Assembly: GCA_020831885.1 (NCBI GenBank)
Contig: JAFIFU010000037.1
Span: 1 to 34,782, forward strand
Source: Ectothiorhodospiraceae bacterium
GTDB lineage: Bacteria; Pseudomonadota; Gammaproteobacteria; Nitrococcales; Aquisalimonadaceae
Direction: 5' to 3'
DNA length: 34,782 bases
Below the pieces are notes generated by a model. It saw only the letters and a program-made list of their open reading frames with translations, searched no databases and was not told the DNA's origin. Both the position numbers and the translations under genes were made by a program. Shown piece by piece: positions 6,850-15,226 of the stretch (position 1 is its first letter; the number at the start of each line of letters is the position of its first letter).

Positions 6850-8406
6850 TTATATTTTACGGTCGCGATCCTCCCAAAACCCATCCCGAATTCGACGTTT
6901 TAGAACCTTCCCCACCGGACTCCTGGGAAGACTATCCCAAACTTCTATTGATTTTGGGGCTTTAACTCCACCAAGCCTTTCACGGCAATAAGAAATTATT
7001 TCATCCGGTTTGGCATCGCTGTTCGCCTTAAGCTCAACGACGGCCATAATGGCTTCGCCCCATTTATCATCCGGAACACCGATCACAGCGCAGTCTTGCA
7101 CTGCTTTGTGCGAAAGTAGCACTTCCTCAACCTCGGTGGAATAAACATTGAACCCACCGGTAATTATCATGTCTTTTTTTCTGTCAACGATGAAGACGTA
7201 ATCGTTCTCATCCTTGTAGCCTAGGTCGCCGGTGTGGTGCCAGCCAAATGCGGAGACGGCAGCGGTGGCTTCTGGGTTCTTGTAATACCCTGGAAAAACA
7301 AGCTTTCCTCTTGCGACGATCTCCCCCACCTCACCGGGCCCCAGAAGCTGCCCTTCGTCGTCCATGATCTCTACTCGGCTGAACATGGTGGGGCGGCCAC
7401 AGCTCCGTAAGAGGTGTGCGTCACCTTCGTTGACGATAGCTCTCTGGTGATCCTCCCTGGAAAGAAAAGTGAGAAAGAATGGCGCTTCTGCTTGGCCAAA
7501 CGCCTGGCAGATCACAGGCCCAAACGCCGCGACAGCTTCCCTAAGTTTCTCTGACGATACGGGCGCTGCCGAGATAAGAAGAAACTGGAGTGATCTGGTA
7601 TCGTAACGACCTAATTCCGGGCTGGCCAACAACATGTAGAGCAGCGTTGGTGGCAAGAACAGATGGGTTACGCCGTAGCGTTCAATCGCTTCCAGTATGC
7701 TCGTCGGATCAGGTTTGTTCAGAATAATATTCGATGGGCCTCGAGGCATGAGCATAAGGGACAGCACACCGGCCGCATGTGTCATTGGCGCCACGCACAG
7801 ATGCACGGGGTTCTCAATAGGAGGGGCAGATGTCCAGAAACTTGCGATGAGTGTTTCCCAAACCTGGTTGGTCAGAACGACACCCTTGCTACGGCCCGTC
7901 GTGCCGCCAGTCGGTGCGAGTGTGCACGGGCGCTGGGCATCATCTGGTATCTCCAACACCTCACCATGGCTGGCGGCTGTGACATGATCGAGCGACGGGC
8001 CCAGTTGGCCCTCTTTATCCAGGCAGATAAAACCCCTGATGCCTTTCACCGACTGGTGGATTTTCCGAACTTGTTCCTCAAAATCACTGTGATAAAAAAC
8101 AAATTCCACGTCCGCCGTTTCCGCAAAGGCGATATTCTCCTCCACAGTATTTCTTGCATTCAATGGAACCCAGGCTCTGCCAGCCCCGAATATTCCCAAC
8201 ATAGCAAAAAATGCCCTTGCGTCGTTGGGACTGTAAACGGCGATATTAGCCGTTTCGCTGACATCCATTGACTGAATCGCTGCAGCCAATTTTTTGCTTA
8301 AAACCGCAACCTCATGATATCGATAACTGTATCCATTTGGCTGCATGAAAGCCATGCGATCAGGGTAGCGTTTTGCAGCCATTTCAAAGAAATCGATAAG
8401 TTGCAT
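6850..8406 (-). CDS. AMP-forming acyl-CoA ligase
   Basis: A 518-residue adenylate-forming ligase, full length. The P-loop is TGGTTGRSKG (166-175), again with Gly replacing the common Ser; the hinge region HTGDLGYKDENDY and the C-terminal GKVLKR (Lys about 500) are intact. The start is set at the ATG at 8406, behind GGAG seven bases upstream; an in-frame upstream Met at 8430 lacks this. It resembles the ligase at 3492-5057 in architecture and AT-richer composition, and the two flank the dctP-like gene. Likely role is CoA activation of the acid bound by that protein. Specificity is not readable. Confidence 0.9.
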   Translation of the reverse strand: MQLIDFFEMAAKRYPDRMAFMQPNGYSYRYHEVAVLSKKLAAAIQSMDVSETANIAVYSPNDARAFFAMLGIFGAGRAWVPLNARNTVEENIAFAETADVEFVFYHSDFEEQVRKIHQSVKGIRGFICLDKEGQLGPSLDHVTAASHGEVLEIPDDAQRPCTLAPTGGTTGRSKGVVLTNQVWETLIASFWTSAPPIENPVHLCVAPMTHAAGVLSLMLMPRGPSNIILNKPDPTSILEAIERYGVTHLFLPPTLLYMLLASPELGRYDTRSLQFLLISAAPVSSEKLREAVAAFGPVICQAFGQAEAPFFLTFLSREDHQRAIVNEGDAHLLRSCGRPTMFSRVEIMDDEGQLLGPGEVGEIVARGKLVFPGYYKNPEATAAVSAFGWHHTGDLGYKDENDYVFIVDRKKDMIITGGFNVYSTEVEEVLLSHKAVQDCAVIGVPDDKWGEAIMAVVELKANSDAKPDEIISYCRERLGGVKAPKSIEVWDSLPRSPVGKVLKRRIRDGFWEDRDRKI

Positions 8407-8430
8407 GGGTAATCTCCATATGCGAATCAC

Positions 8431-8733
8431 AAGCTCTACGATGGCGATTGATTGTGATCAGCGTTTTCGCATAACCGGTACAGATGCCTATGGCTAAGCC
8501 AGAAAATAGCGGCCTATACCAACAACCCGCCGCCGATAGTATTTGTTTTCCCCGAAATATAAATTTATTCGGGTTTGGATAAACGATTGATCCCTTTAGC
8601 GATTCTGCTCAGGCGGATCGGTTTTCCTTTTCAGGCATCCTTGCCTACACACCACGGGCAATCTTTTTCGGCGTTGACAGCGAGCAACGACTGTTTGTGT
8701 CTGATAACTGATATATCGATCCCGCTCGCCACC
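8431..8733. other. Intergenic region containing a decayed SDR gene end
   Basis: No intact gene. On the minus strand 8514-8627 is the recognisable C-terminal remnant of an SDR gene, described separately. The rest (8431-8513 and 8628-8733) shows no convincing coding signal. The region marks the junction between the AT-richer ligase/dctP block and the GC-richer thiolase gene. Confidence 0.6.
8514..8627 (-). pseudogene. SDR dehydrogenase pseudogene, 3' end only
   Basis: Reading leftward in one frame gives about 37 codons that line up with the C-terminus of the intact SDR at 344-1168 without gaps: GKP for GRP, then an Ala and a Gly at matching positions, PE, then YISGKT for YISGQT, and IGGGL for VGGGL before a stop at the matching distance. 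An internal TAA replaces the codon after PE. No Rossmann loop or active-site segment is visible upstream, so most of the gene is gone. It lies downstream of the thiolase on the same strand, where a beta-oxidation operon would carry a dehydrogenase. Confidence 0.7.
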
Positions 8734-9918
8734 TCAGCCCGCCGTGTAAAGGGTGACCACGCAAGCACCGCCCAGGCCGAGGTTATGCTGCAGCGCTGTG
8801 CGTGCACCCTCCACTTGGCGCTTATCTGCGGTTCCTCGCAGTTGGTTGGTCAACTCATAGCACTGTGCCAGGCCGGTGGCGCCCAACGGGTGCCCTTTTG
8901 AGAGCAATCCCCCCGACGGATTCGTCACCACCTTTCCGCCAAAGGTGTTGTCGCCATCGGCGATAAACTTCGGTGCTCCGCCCTCCGGGCATAAACCCAG
9001 GGCCTCATAGGTGATCAGCTCGTTGTGCGCGAAACAATCGTGCAACTCAACAACATCCAGGTCCTCCGGACCGACGCCGGCCTGTTCGTAGACCAGCGCA
9101 GCCGCATCTCTCGTCATGTCGTATCCGACGAGTTGCATCATGTCGTTTGCTTCAAACGTGCTGGGGGTATCGGTTGTCATCGCCTGACCGGCGATCCGCA
9201 CACTGGTGCGCAGCCCATGCCTTTCGGCGAACGCTTCCGAGACGATCAGTGCCGCTGCAGCACCACAGGTTGGCGGGCAGGCCATGAGCCTGGTCATAAC
9301 ACCCGGCCAGATGACCTGCGCATTGAGCACGTCGTCCTCACTGACTTCTGTGCGGAACAAGGCCAGTGGGTTATGCGCCGCATGACGGCTGGCCTTGGCG
9401 CGAATGCGTGCGAAATCCCTGAGAGTGCTGCCGTACTTCTCCATGTGTGACTTGCCCGCCCCGCCGAAATATCGCAGCGCCAGCGGGATCTCATCGTGGC
9501 CCACCAGTTCTGCAGTTTTCTCGTCGAACGACTCAAAGGGGCTTGGACGGTCCGTCCACACATTCCCGAGTGCGCCTCGCTGCATGGTTTCGAAGCCAAG
9601 CGCCAGTGCGCAATCAATGGCGCCAGACGCGACTGCCTGCCGGGCCAGGAAGAGCGCGGACGATCCCGTGGAGCAATTGTTGTTGACGTTGACGATGGGA
9701 ATGCCGGTCATACCCGCCCGGTAGAGCACGTTCTGTCCGCAGGTGCTGTCACCGTAAACGTAGCCGGCATAGGCCTGCTGGATCAGGCCGTATTCAAGTC
9801 CGGCATCGGCCAGCGCATCCCGCACCGCTGCAACACCGGAGACTGTATAGGGTTCATGTTCTCCGGGCTTTGTGAACTTCGTCATGCCCACACCAGCCAC
9901 ATACACGTTGCGGTTCAT
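8734..9918 (-). CDS. SCP2-type thiolase (acetyl-CoA acyltransferase)
   Basis: A 394-residue thiolase of the SCP-x/SCP2 branch, cleaving 3-oxoacyl-CoA in the last beta-oxidation step. The nucleophile Cys82 lies in NNNCSTGSSA, the SCP2-type HDCFAHNE motif is at 293-300, His343 in GHPLGATG, and the second catalytic Cys386 in GLGGAC. All catalytic residues are therefore present. SCP2 thiolases act on branched and sterol side-chain substrates, unlike FadA. The ATG at 9918 has AGGAAGGAG upstream. It is divergent from a TetR gene (147-bp gap), which is a likely regulator, and is followed by the SDR remnant. Confidence 0.9.
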   Translation of the reverse strand: MNRNVYVAGVGMTKFTKPGEHEPYTVSGVAAVRDALADAGLEYGLIQQAYAGYVYGDSTCGQNVLYRAGMTGIPIVNVNNNCSTGSSALFLARQAVASGAIDCALALGFETMQRGALGNVWTDRPSPFESFDEKTAELVGHDEIPLALRYFGGAGKSHMEKYGSTLRDFARIRAKASRHAAHNPLALFRTEVSEDDVLNAQVIWPGVMTRLMACPPTCGAAAALIVSEAFAERHGLRTSVRIAGQAMTTDTPSTFEANDMMQLVGYDMTRDAAALVYEQAGVGPEDLDVVELHDCFAHNELITYEALGLCPEGGAPKFIADGDNTFGGKVVTNPSGGLLSKGHPLGATGLAQCYELTNQLRGTADKRQVEGARTALQHNLGLGGACVVTLYTAG

Positions 9919-10065
9919 TGCTGCTCCTTCCTGTAGCCATCTTCGAGGATCAGTAAATTACACTTTCCAGTTACCATGAACCCTGCTCGGTTACCTTGTC
10001 AACAGAATATTGCTATCATCCCGGGCAACCGAACGCTGGGACCAGACCAAGAAGGAAGTGCCGTG

Positions 10066-10719
10066 ATGAGTGGGAGACCATGGAACAAAGTCGTCGACAG
10101 CCGAGACCAGCAACGGCGCAAGAAGCGGCAGGCTGTGCTGGAGGCTGGCGCATTCCTGTTCAATGAGAACGGCTTCGAGCGCACCTCGCTTGACGACTTG
10201 GCCCGCAAACTCGGCGTCACCAAGCGCACGCTCTACTACTACGTCCAGAGCAAAGAAGAGATTCTGATGGAGTGCGTTCGCCAGGGGATGGAATTTCTGG
10301 AGACCATCATCCGGTCGTCCGAACAGGAGGCGCGCGCGCCGCTCGAACAGATTTCCCTGATCATCACGGAATACGTTCGACAGGTGTCAACCGATTTTGG
10401 GGCCGCGCTTGTGCTGACCCGTGAGAATCTGCTGTTGGACGAAACGCGCAGGAACCTGCGGGAGACCAAATCGCGACTGGACCGCCTGATGCGGGACGCC
10501 ATCAGCCAGGGAATCGCGTCGGGTGACATTGCCCCTTGCGATCCGAAGCTGGTTTCCGCCGCGATATTCGGCGCCTTGAACTGGGTTCCCTACTGGAACC
10601 GTAAGGCGGAGCCTGTCCCGGCCGAAGAGATCGCGCGGCAGTTCAAGCAGACGTTTCTCCACGGCCTCGTTCACGTTCATGCCGATGGTGAGCAACTGCC
10701 CAGAACATCCTCGAACTGA
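10066..10719 (+). CDS. TetR/AcrR-family transcriptional regulator
   Basis: A 217-residue one-domain-pair repressor. The N-terminal helix-turn-helix spans about 39-60 (TSLDDLARKLGVTKRTLYYY), followed by the helical ligand domain. The start at 10066 follows AAGGAAG; an in-frame GTG lies directly before it. It is divergent from the SCP2 thiolase, and this arrangement, common for TetR regulators of acyl-CoA catabolism (KstR2, PaaR-like), suggests an acyl-CoA ligand and control of the thiolase. No convincing palindromic operator was found in the 147-bp gap. Confidence 0.85.
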   Translation: MSGRPWNKVVDSRDQQRRKKRQAVLEAGAFLFNENGFERTSLDDLARKLGVTKRTLYYYVQSKEEILMECVRQGMEFLETIIRSSEQEARAPLEQISLIITEYVRQVSTDFGAALVLTRENLLLDETRRNLRETKSRLDRLMRDAISQGIASGDIAPCDPKLVSAAIFGALNWVPYWNRKAEPVPAEEIARQFKQTFLHGLVHVHADGEQLPRTSSN

Positions 10720-10770
10720 TGGCGCAGAGGCTTTCGCGTCACAGGAGAACGGCCGGCGGTGCCCCGCATG

Positions 10771-11655
10771 CTATGGCACCACCGCCTGCCCACTCAGGAT
10801 CTCCTGACGCGCCTTGAGCGCCTCGGCCACGAAACTGATGAAGGCGCGTATACGCCCCACGCGTCGGAGGTCAGGGTGGGTCAGCAGCCAGAGGTCCGTG
10901 GCGAGTTCCGGGATGGGGTCGCCAACACGGATCAGCGAGGGCTCGGGATCAGCCAGATAGCAGGGCAGAACCGCCCGGCCCAGCCCGTCCCGGGCGGCGG
11001 CCAGCATGCCCAGCATGGTATCGACGCGATACCGGCAACGGGTATCGGCACCGTTAGCCGCCATCCATGCCTCCAGCGCCGGATAGCCCAGGTGACGATC
11101 AGGCCCGACCCAGTCTTCGCCGCCGGAGTCGCCGTTGTTGCTCAGGTAAACCGCCTGGGCGATGGTGCCGCCCCGCCGCCCCAGCAAGTATTCCGGCGGG
11201 GCTGCAGTCGGCCGCAGGGCCACGTCCGCATCGCGCTGGGAGAGATTGAACAACTGATTGGACACGGCAACTTCCAGCAAAATCTCCGGATGTGCGCGCC
11301 GGAACGCCCTGAATATCGACGAAAAAAGCCCTACGAGGAGCGTGTCTGTGGTGGTGACGCGGATTGTGCCGGACAGGCGCAGATCCCGGCCGATCACCCG
11401 AAGTTCCGCAGCCAGCACCTGTTCCTCCACCCGCCCCCCTGCGGCCGCCAGTTCCTCCCCTGCCGCGGTCGGGGTATAGCCGGTTCGGGCACGCTCGAAA
11501 AGCCGCACACCCAGGCGACGCTCCATCGCATTCAGCCGCCGGAACACCGTGGCATGGCTCAGGCCAAGCCTCCGCCCTGCCCCCGATAGCGATCCCGCTT
11601 CGGCGATGGCCCGCACCACTTCCAGGTCGTTCCACTGCAGACGTTGTTCATTCAT
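10771..11655 (-). CDS. LysR-family transcriptional regulator
   Basis: A 294-residue LTTR. The winged helix-turn-helix is at about 10-67, with the core AGSLSGAGRRLGLSHATVFR (20-39), and the co-inducer domain starts at about 95. The ATG at 11655 is chosen as the family start; the longer frame adds non-homologous residues. It is divergent from the NAD(P)H-quinone reductase gene with a 98-bp gap, the classic LTTR arrangement, so that gene is the likely target. The ligand, perhaps a quinone or electrophile, is an inference from the target. Confidence 0.88.
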   Translation of the reverse strand: MNEQRLQWNDLEVVRAIAEAGSLSGAGRRLGLSHATVFRRLNAMERRLGVRLFERARTGYTPTAAGEELAAAGGRVEEQVLAAELRVIGRDLRLSGTIRVTTTDTLLVGLFSSIFRAFRRAHPEILLEVAVSNQLFNLSQRDADVALRPTAAPPEYLLGRRGGTIAQAVYLSNNGDSGGEDWVGPDRHLGYPALEAWMAANGADTRCRYRVDTMLGMLAAARDGLGRAVLPCYLADPEPSLIRVGDPIPELATDLWLLTHPDLRRVGRIRAFISFVAEALKARQEILSGQAVVP

Positions 11656-11656
11656 G

Positions 11657-11669
11657 CAAATTTCATTTG
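11657..11669. promoter_or_regulatory. Palindrome at the LysR start, candidate operator
   Basis: CAAAT-TTC-ATTTG is a perfect 5-3-5 inverted repeat lying 1 bp upstream of the LysR ATG in the shared intergenic region. A second short repeat ATTT-GTA-AAAT overlaps it at 11665-11675. The position would suit autorepression; it is somewhat far from the quinone reductase start for activation. AT-rich chance palindromes are possible. Confidence 0.3.
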
Positions 11670-11753
11670 TAAAATTACGGGATATTCTTCCACCACCGAA
11701 CAGCATACCGTTGTAGACCTCCGAACACACACAACCGCCGGAGGTAAACCGTC

Positions 11754-12503
11754 ATGCACGTGCTGATTGTCTTCTGCCATCCCGAACCGGACTCGTTTAA
11801 CGGCGCACTGCGGGACGTCGCCATCGAGACCCTGACAAGCCAGGGTCACAGCATCGAGATCTCGGACCTGTACGCCGAGGAGTTCAACCCGGTGGAGGGG
11901 CCGACCCATTTCCCAAACCGGGCTGATCCGGATGTGTTCTTCCCGCTGACCGAGCAACGCCATGCCTTCGAGAGCGGCTCCCTGCCCGGCGACATCCGGC
12001 GCGAGATCAACCGGCTGGAACGCGCCGACCTGGTCATCCTGCAGTTCCCGCTCTGGTGGCACGCCCAACCGGCCATGCTCAAGGGCTGGTTCGACCGGGT
12101 GTTCGTCTATGGCGGACTGTACTCCGGCGGCATGCGCTACGACCGCGGCCGTTTTCCGGACAAGCGGGTGATCTGCTCGGTGACCACCGGCGCCCCGGCA
12201 TCCACGTTCTCCCGCCACGGCAGAAGTGGCCACATCGTGACGCTGATGTGGCCGATCCACTACTCGCTCTACTATCTGGGCGTGCAGGTGCTGCCACCCC
12301 AGATCACTTATGGCGTCCAGGGTGGTGGTCTCAGCTACGAGGCGGAGGCCGAGTTCCGGGAACGCCTGGAAGCGGAAAAATCGGCCTGGGCCCAGCGCCT
12401 CGAGGGACTGGCCGGGGAATCCGCCATCCCCTTCGCCGGGTGGAGTGACTGGGATGAACGGGGAATGCTCGATGAAACGCACCCTTGGGCCTGGCGATTG
12501 TGA
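11754..12503 (+). CDS. NAD(P)H:quinone oxidoreductase, flavodoxin-2 fold
   Basis: A 249-residue flavodoxin-like oxidoreductase of the DT-diaphorase/MdaB/KefF group, which reduces quinones by two electrons using FMN or FAD and NAD(P)H. The family motif FPLWWHAQPAMLKGW (98-112) is intact, and the flavin phosphate-binding start is FCHPEPDSFNGAL (7-19). GGAGG precedes the ATG. The LysR gene is divergent. A protective role against quinone redox cycling fits the neighbouring SoxR, efflux and glutathione-transferase genes. Exact acceptor unknown. Confidence 0.87.
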   Translation: MHVLIVFCHPEPDSFNGALRDVAIETLTSQGHSIEISDLYAEEFNPVEGPTHFPNRADPDVFFPLTEQRHAFESGSLPGDIRREINRLERADLVILQFPLWWHAQPAMLKGWFDRVFVYGGLYSGGMRYDRGRFPDKRVICSVTTGAPASTFSRHGRSGHIVTLMWPIHYSLYYLGVQVLPPQITYGVQGGGLSYEAEAEFRERLEAEKSAWAQRLEGLAGESAIPFAGWSDWDERGMLDETHPWAWRL

Positions 12504-12534
12504 GGCACCCCCGCACATGGCGCACACCACGCTA

Positions 12535-12554
12535 CCGGGAGAAACCCCGCCCGG
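12535..12554. terminator. Hairpin between convergent genes
   Basis: CCGGG (12535-12539) and CCCGG (12550-12554) could pair around a 10-nt loop in the 98-bp gap between the quinone reductase and the leftward exporter gene. It has no T tract and is short; weak evidence for a shared terminator. Confidence 0.2.
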
Positions 12555-12601
12555 ATCGGCCCCATTGGTCCACAGGCTCCGCAGAGCACCATGGAAATAG
12601 A

Positions 12602-14137
12602 TCAGCGCTTCCCAAACGGATCCACATGTCGAAGACCAACTGCCGACATCACCGCAAGCCCCAGAATGGCGATCCCTCCCGCCATGGCGGAGGCATTCAT
12701 TCCCAGGGTGAAGACCGCTTGCGACTCCGCCAGCAGGCCCGCCGGCAGGCGCTCGGCCACGGCCAGTGCCGCCCACAGGCTGTCGCCCAGCGCCTCGGCC
12801 AGCTCGGCCGTCATGTGCTCCGGGATCCGACCGGCGATCTGAACACGATAGATCAGGGTCGCCAGGCTTCCCAGCAAGGCCACGCCCAACGCCAGGCCCA
12901 GTTCCTGGACCATCTCTGACATCGCCGAGGCGGTGCCGGCCCGCTCCGCCGGCGCCGACCCCACCACCAGATCCGTACCCAGAGCGGCGATGGTCCCCAG
13001 GCCGAGATAAACCAGTGAAAAGCCGGTAATAACCCGGGTCACCTGGATAGCGTCGGCATCGATGGAGGCGATCAGTCCGTAGCCGAGACTCGACAGCACC
13101 AGGGCCCCAGCCACCACGAAAGCGGGCCGGATGCGCCGGGCCAGCAGCGGTGCGCCAATGCCCGCGGCGACCATCATCAGCGCCGGCGGCCCCATCCACA
13201 GCCCCGCTGTCAGCGGTGAGTAGCCTGCCACCAACTGCAGGTACTGGGTGACCAGCAACATCATCCCGGCCACACCAACCAGACCGATGAGCAGAACGAT
13301 CAGCGCCATGCTGGAGGTGCGGCTGGCGAACAGCTGCAGATCCAGCAAGGGGATGGCCAGGCGCCGCTGGCGACGGACGAAGAGCAGCGTACCGAGGATA
13401 CCCACAGCCAAGGCAAACAACGCCCCCGGGGCGAATCCCGCTTTGGCCAGTTCCTTCACCCCATAGATCGCCGGGAGAATGGCCACCAGCGACAACAGCA
13501 CGCTGAGCAGATCCAGGCGCCCCTCCCCAGGGGCACGATACTCCGGCAGCAGCAGCGGCGCGGCGACGAGCAGCACAGCAACCACCGGCACGGCAACCAG
13601 GAAGGCCGCACCCCACCAGAAGTGCGCCAGCAACGCACCCCCCACTACCGGGCCCAGGGCCATACCCAGGGCGAACATGGTCGCCCAGACGCCGATGGCC
13701 AGGGCGCGCTGACGCGCGTCGCCGAACAGATTGCTGATCAGGGCCAGGGTCGACGGCATCAGCGTTGCCCCTGCCACGCCGAGTGCCGCCCGGGCCAGGA
13801 TAAGCAGCTCGGCACGGGGCGCATAGGCAGCGACCACCGAGGCCGCGGCAAAGGCCGTGGCCCCAAGCATCAGCAGGCGACGCCTGCCAATGCGGTCTCC
13901 CAGGCTGCCCATGGTGATGAGGAAGCCGGCGATCATGAAGCCATAGACATCCATGATCCACAATGCCTGGGTGCTGCTCGGCTGCAGATCGGCGGCCAGG
14001 GCCGGCAACGCCAGGTAAAGGATGGTCACATCCAGGCCCAGCAGCAGGGTGGGCAAGGCCAGCACCGCCAGGCCGGCCCATTCCCTGGCGCCGGCGGGCC
14101 TGGGATGGGGAATGAATGACTCGCGCTCGAGGGACAT
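12602..14137 (-). CDS. MFS drug exporter, DHA2 (EmrB/QacA/SmvA) family
   Basis: A 511-residue inner-membrane proton-drug antiporter with about 14 predicted membrane segments, the DHA2 arrangement. The DHA2 motif around Asp36 (GLDVTILYLALP) and MFS motif A GSLGDRIGRRRLLMLG (77-92) are clear. AGGAGG lies five bases before the ATG. No membrane-fusion (EmrA) partner is adjacent, which favours the single-component SmvA/QacA type exporting cationic biocides or dyes. The divergent MmyB-type regulator gene 106 bp away is the probable controller. A long reading frame in another frame of this same stretch is an artefact of high GC. Confidence 0.9.
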   Translation of the reverse strand: MSLERESFIPHPRPAGAREWAGLAVLALPTLLLGLDVTILYLALPALAADLQPSSTQALWIMDVYGFMIAGFLITMGSLGDRIGRRRLLMLGATAFAAASVVAAYAPRAELLILARAALGVAGATLMPSTLALISNLFGDARQRALAIGVWATMFALGMALGPVVGGALLAHFWWGAAFLVAVPVVAVLLVAAPLLLPEYRAPGEGRLDLLSVLLSLVAILPAIYGVKELAKAGFAPGALFALAVGILGTLLFVRRQRRLAIPLLDLQLFASRTSSMALIVLLIGLVGVAGMMLLVTQYLQLVAGYSPLTAGLWMGPPALMMVAAGIGAPLLARRIRPAFVVAGALVLSSLGYGLIASIDADAIQVTRVITGFSLVYLGLGTIAALGTDLVVGSAPAERAGTASAMSEMVQELGLALGVALLGSLATLIYRVQIAGRIPEHMTAELAEALGDSLWAALAVAERLPAGLLAESQAVFTLGMNASAMAGGIAILGLAVMSAVGLRHVDPFGKR

Positions 14138-14160
14138 GCCGCCTCCTGATCCAAGGGAGA

Positions 14161-14228
14161 GGTTGCCAGTCTCGAGCGCTTTTTATAGGGTTACAATATA
14201 GCTGTTTATCCTATTACTGGTAGCAACC
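14161..14228. promoter_or_regulatory. Shared control region of exporter and XRE regulator
   Basis: The 106-bp divergent gap is AT-rich at its centre and has two inverted-repeat pairs: GGTTGCCAG (14161-14169) with CTGGTAGCAACC (14217-14228, three extra bases), and ATAGG (14185-14189) with CCTAT (14210-14214). Spacing of the pairs is not symmetrical, so they may be separate sites. The regulator at 14244 is the obvious candidate binder. Confidence 0.3.
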
Positions 14229-14243
14229 ACCTGGAGCCACCGC

Positions 14244-15038
14244 ATGGCACAGCGCAGTCTCCAGCGAACCCGCGGTGAGCTCACCGACTTCCTGCTTCAT
14301 CACCGCAACAAGCTGACGCCGGCCGACGTCGGCCTGCCCTCCACCGGTCGCCGGCGTACCCCTGGGCTAAGGCGCGAGGAAGTGGCCACGCTCGCCGGCG
14401 TGGGGCTGACCTGGTACACCTGGTTCGAACAGGGTCGCGACATCAATGTCTCGGAGCGCTTTCTGCTGCGCGTCTCCAAGGCTCTGAAACTGGACGACGC
14501 CGAATGCTGCCATCTGTTCCTGCTGGCCCAGGGCAGGCCGCCCCCCGCCGAGGCCTATCAGGCACAGGCTGTCCCGCCGCGCATCCAGACCCTCCTGGAC
14601 GACCTGGCCCGCCCCGCCTACGTCATCAACCTGCGCTGGGACCTCGTCGCCTGGAACGCCGCGGCCGACGTGTTGCTTGGCCTCGCCGACCGGGAGCCGC
14701 CAGCACGCAACCTGCTGCGCCTGGCGTTCGCGGACCCCGCGCTGCGCCGCCGACTTCCGGCCTGGCGGCGAGACGCCTCCTGCCTGCTGGCCCAGTTCCG
14801 CTGCGACCTGGCGCTGGCGCCCGGGGATGACGCCATGGGGACACTGATCGAGGAGCTCTCCCGACTGTCCCCCGATTTCCGCCGCTGGTGGGAGAGTCCG
14901 GACCTGGAGGGCTATGCCCGGGGTATCGGTCGCCTGCTTGATACCCAGGGCACGGCCCAGGATTTCGACCACCAGACGCTGGTGGTGGACGAGCACCGCC
15001 ATCTCTGGATGGTCGTCTACTTCAAGGCATCCACCTGA
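14244..15038 (+). CDS. XRE regulator with MmyB-like ligand-binding domain
   Basis: A 264-residue protein. The N-terminal XRE helix-turn-helix includes RRTPGLRREEVATLAGVGLT (residues about 37-56) and WYTWFEQGR. The C-terminal half (about 105-260) matches the MmyB-like ligand-binding domain, with DLVAWNAAAD near 133 and the closing DHQTLVVDEHRHLWMVVY. Such regulators commonly sit beside oxidoreductases or exporters and are thought to bind a small lipophilic ligand. GGAG precedes the ATG by about eight bases. It is divergent from the DHA2 exporter and probably controls it. A fatty-acid ligand is known for MmyB itself; here it is only a guess. Confidence 0.87.
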   Translation: MAQRSLQRTRGELTDFLLHHRNKLTPADVGLPSTGRRRTPGLRREEVATLAGVGLTWYTWFEQGRDINVSERFLLRVSKALKLDDAECCHLFLLAQGRPPPAEAYQAQAVPPRIQTLLDDLARPAYVINLRWDLVAWNAAADVLLGLADREPPARNLLRLAFADPALRRRLPAWRRDASCLLAQFRCDLALAPGDDAMGTLIEELSRLSPDFRRWWESPDLEGYARGIGRLLDTQGTAQDFDHQTLVVDEHRHLWMVVYFKAST

Positions 15039-15226
15039 TGTCATACACATGCCCGCCACGGCAGCACCGGTCATGCCGCTCGCTTCCAGGGCGGCATCGG
15101 CCAGGCTCCACGGACCCGGCCACGGGATTCCCCCGGGAACGACGTGTATGGTTGGTACCAGGGGAATGGATCATCAGCGCTTCCGTGCGCACACCCATCC
15201 GGCCCGCTCTCCAGGAGGAACGAACA

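Noticed and set aside
9919-10065. TetR operator in the thiolase/TetR gap
   Set aside because: Only short repeats such as GTAAATTAC and two copies of GTTACC were seen; none is long enough to call.
11652-14081. 809-codon minus-strand open frame over the exporter and quinone reductase
   Set aside because: Composition is Gly/Arg/Pro-rich and it overlaps the DHA2 exporter and the flavodoxin-fold reductase, both with clear motifs. It is an out-of-frame shadow.
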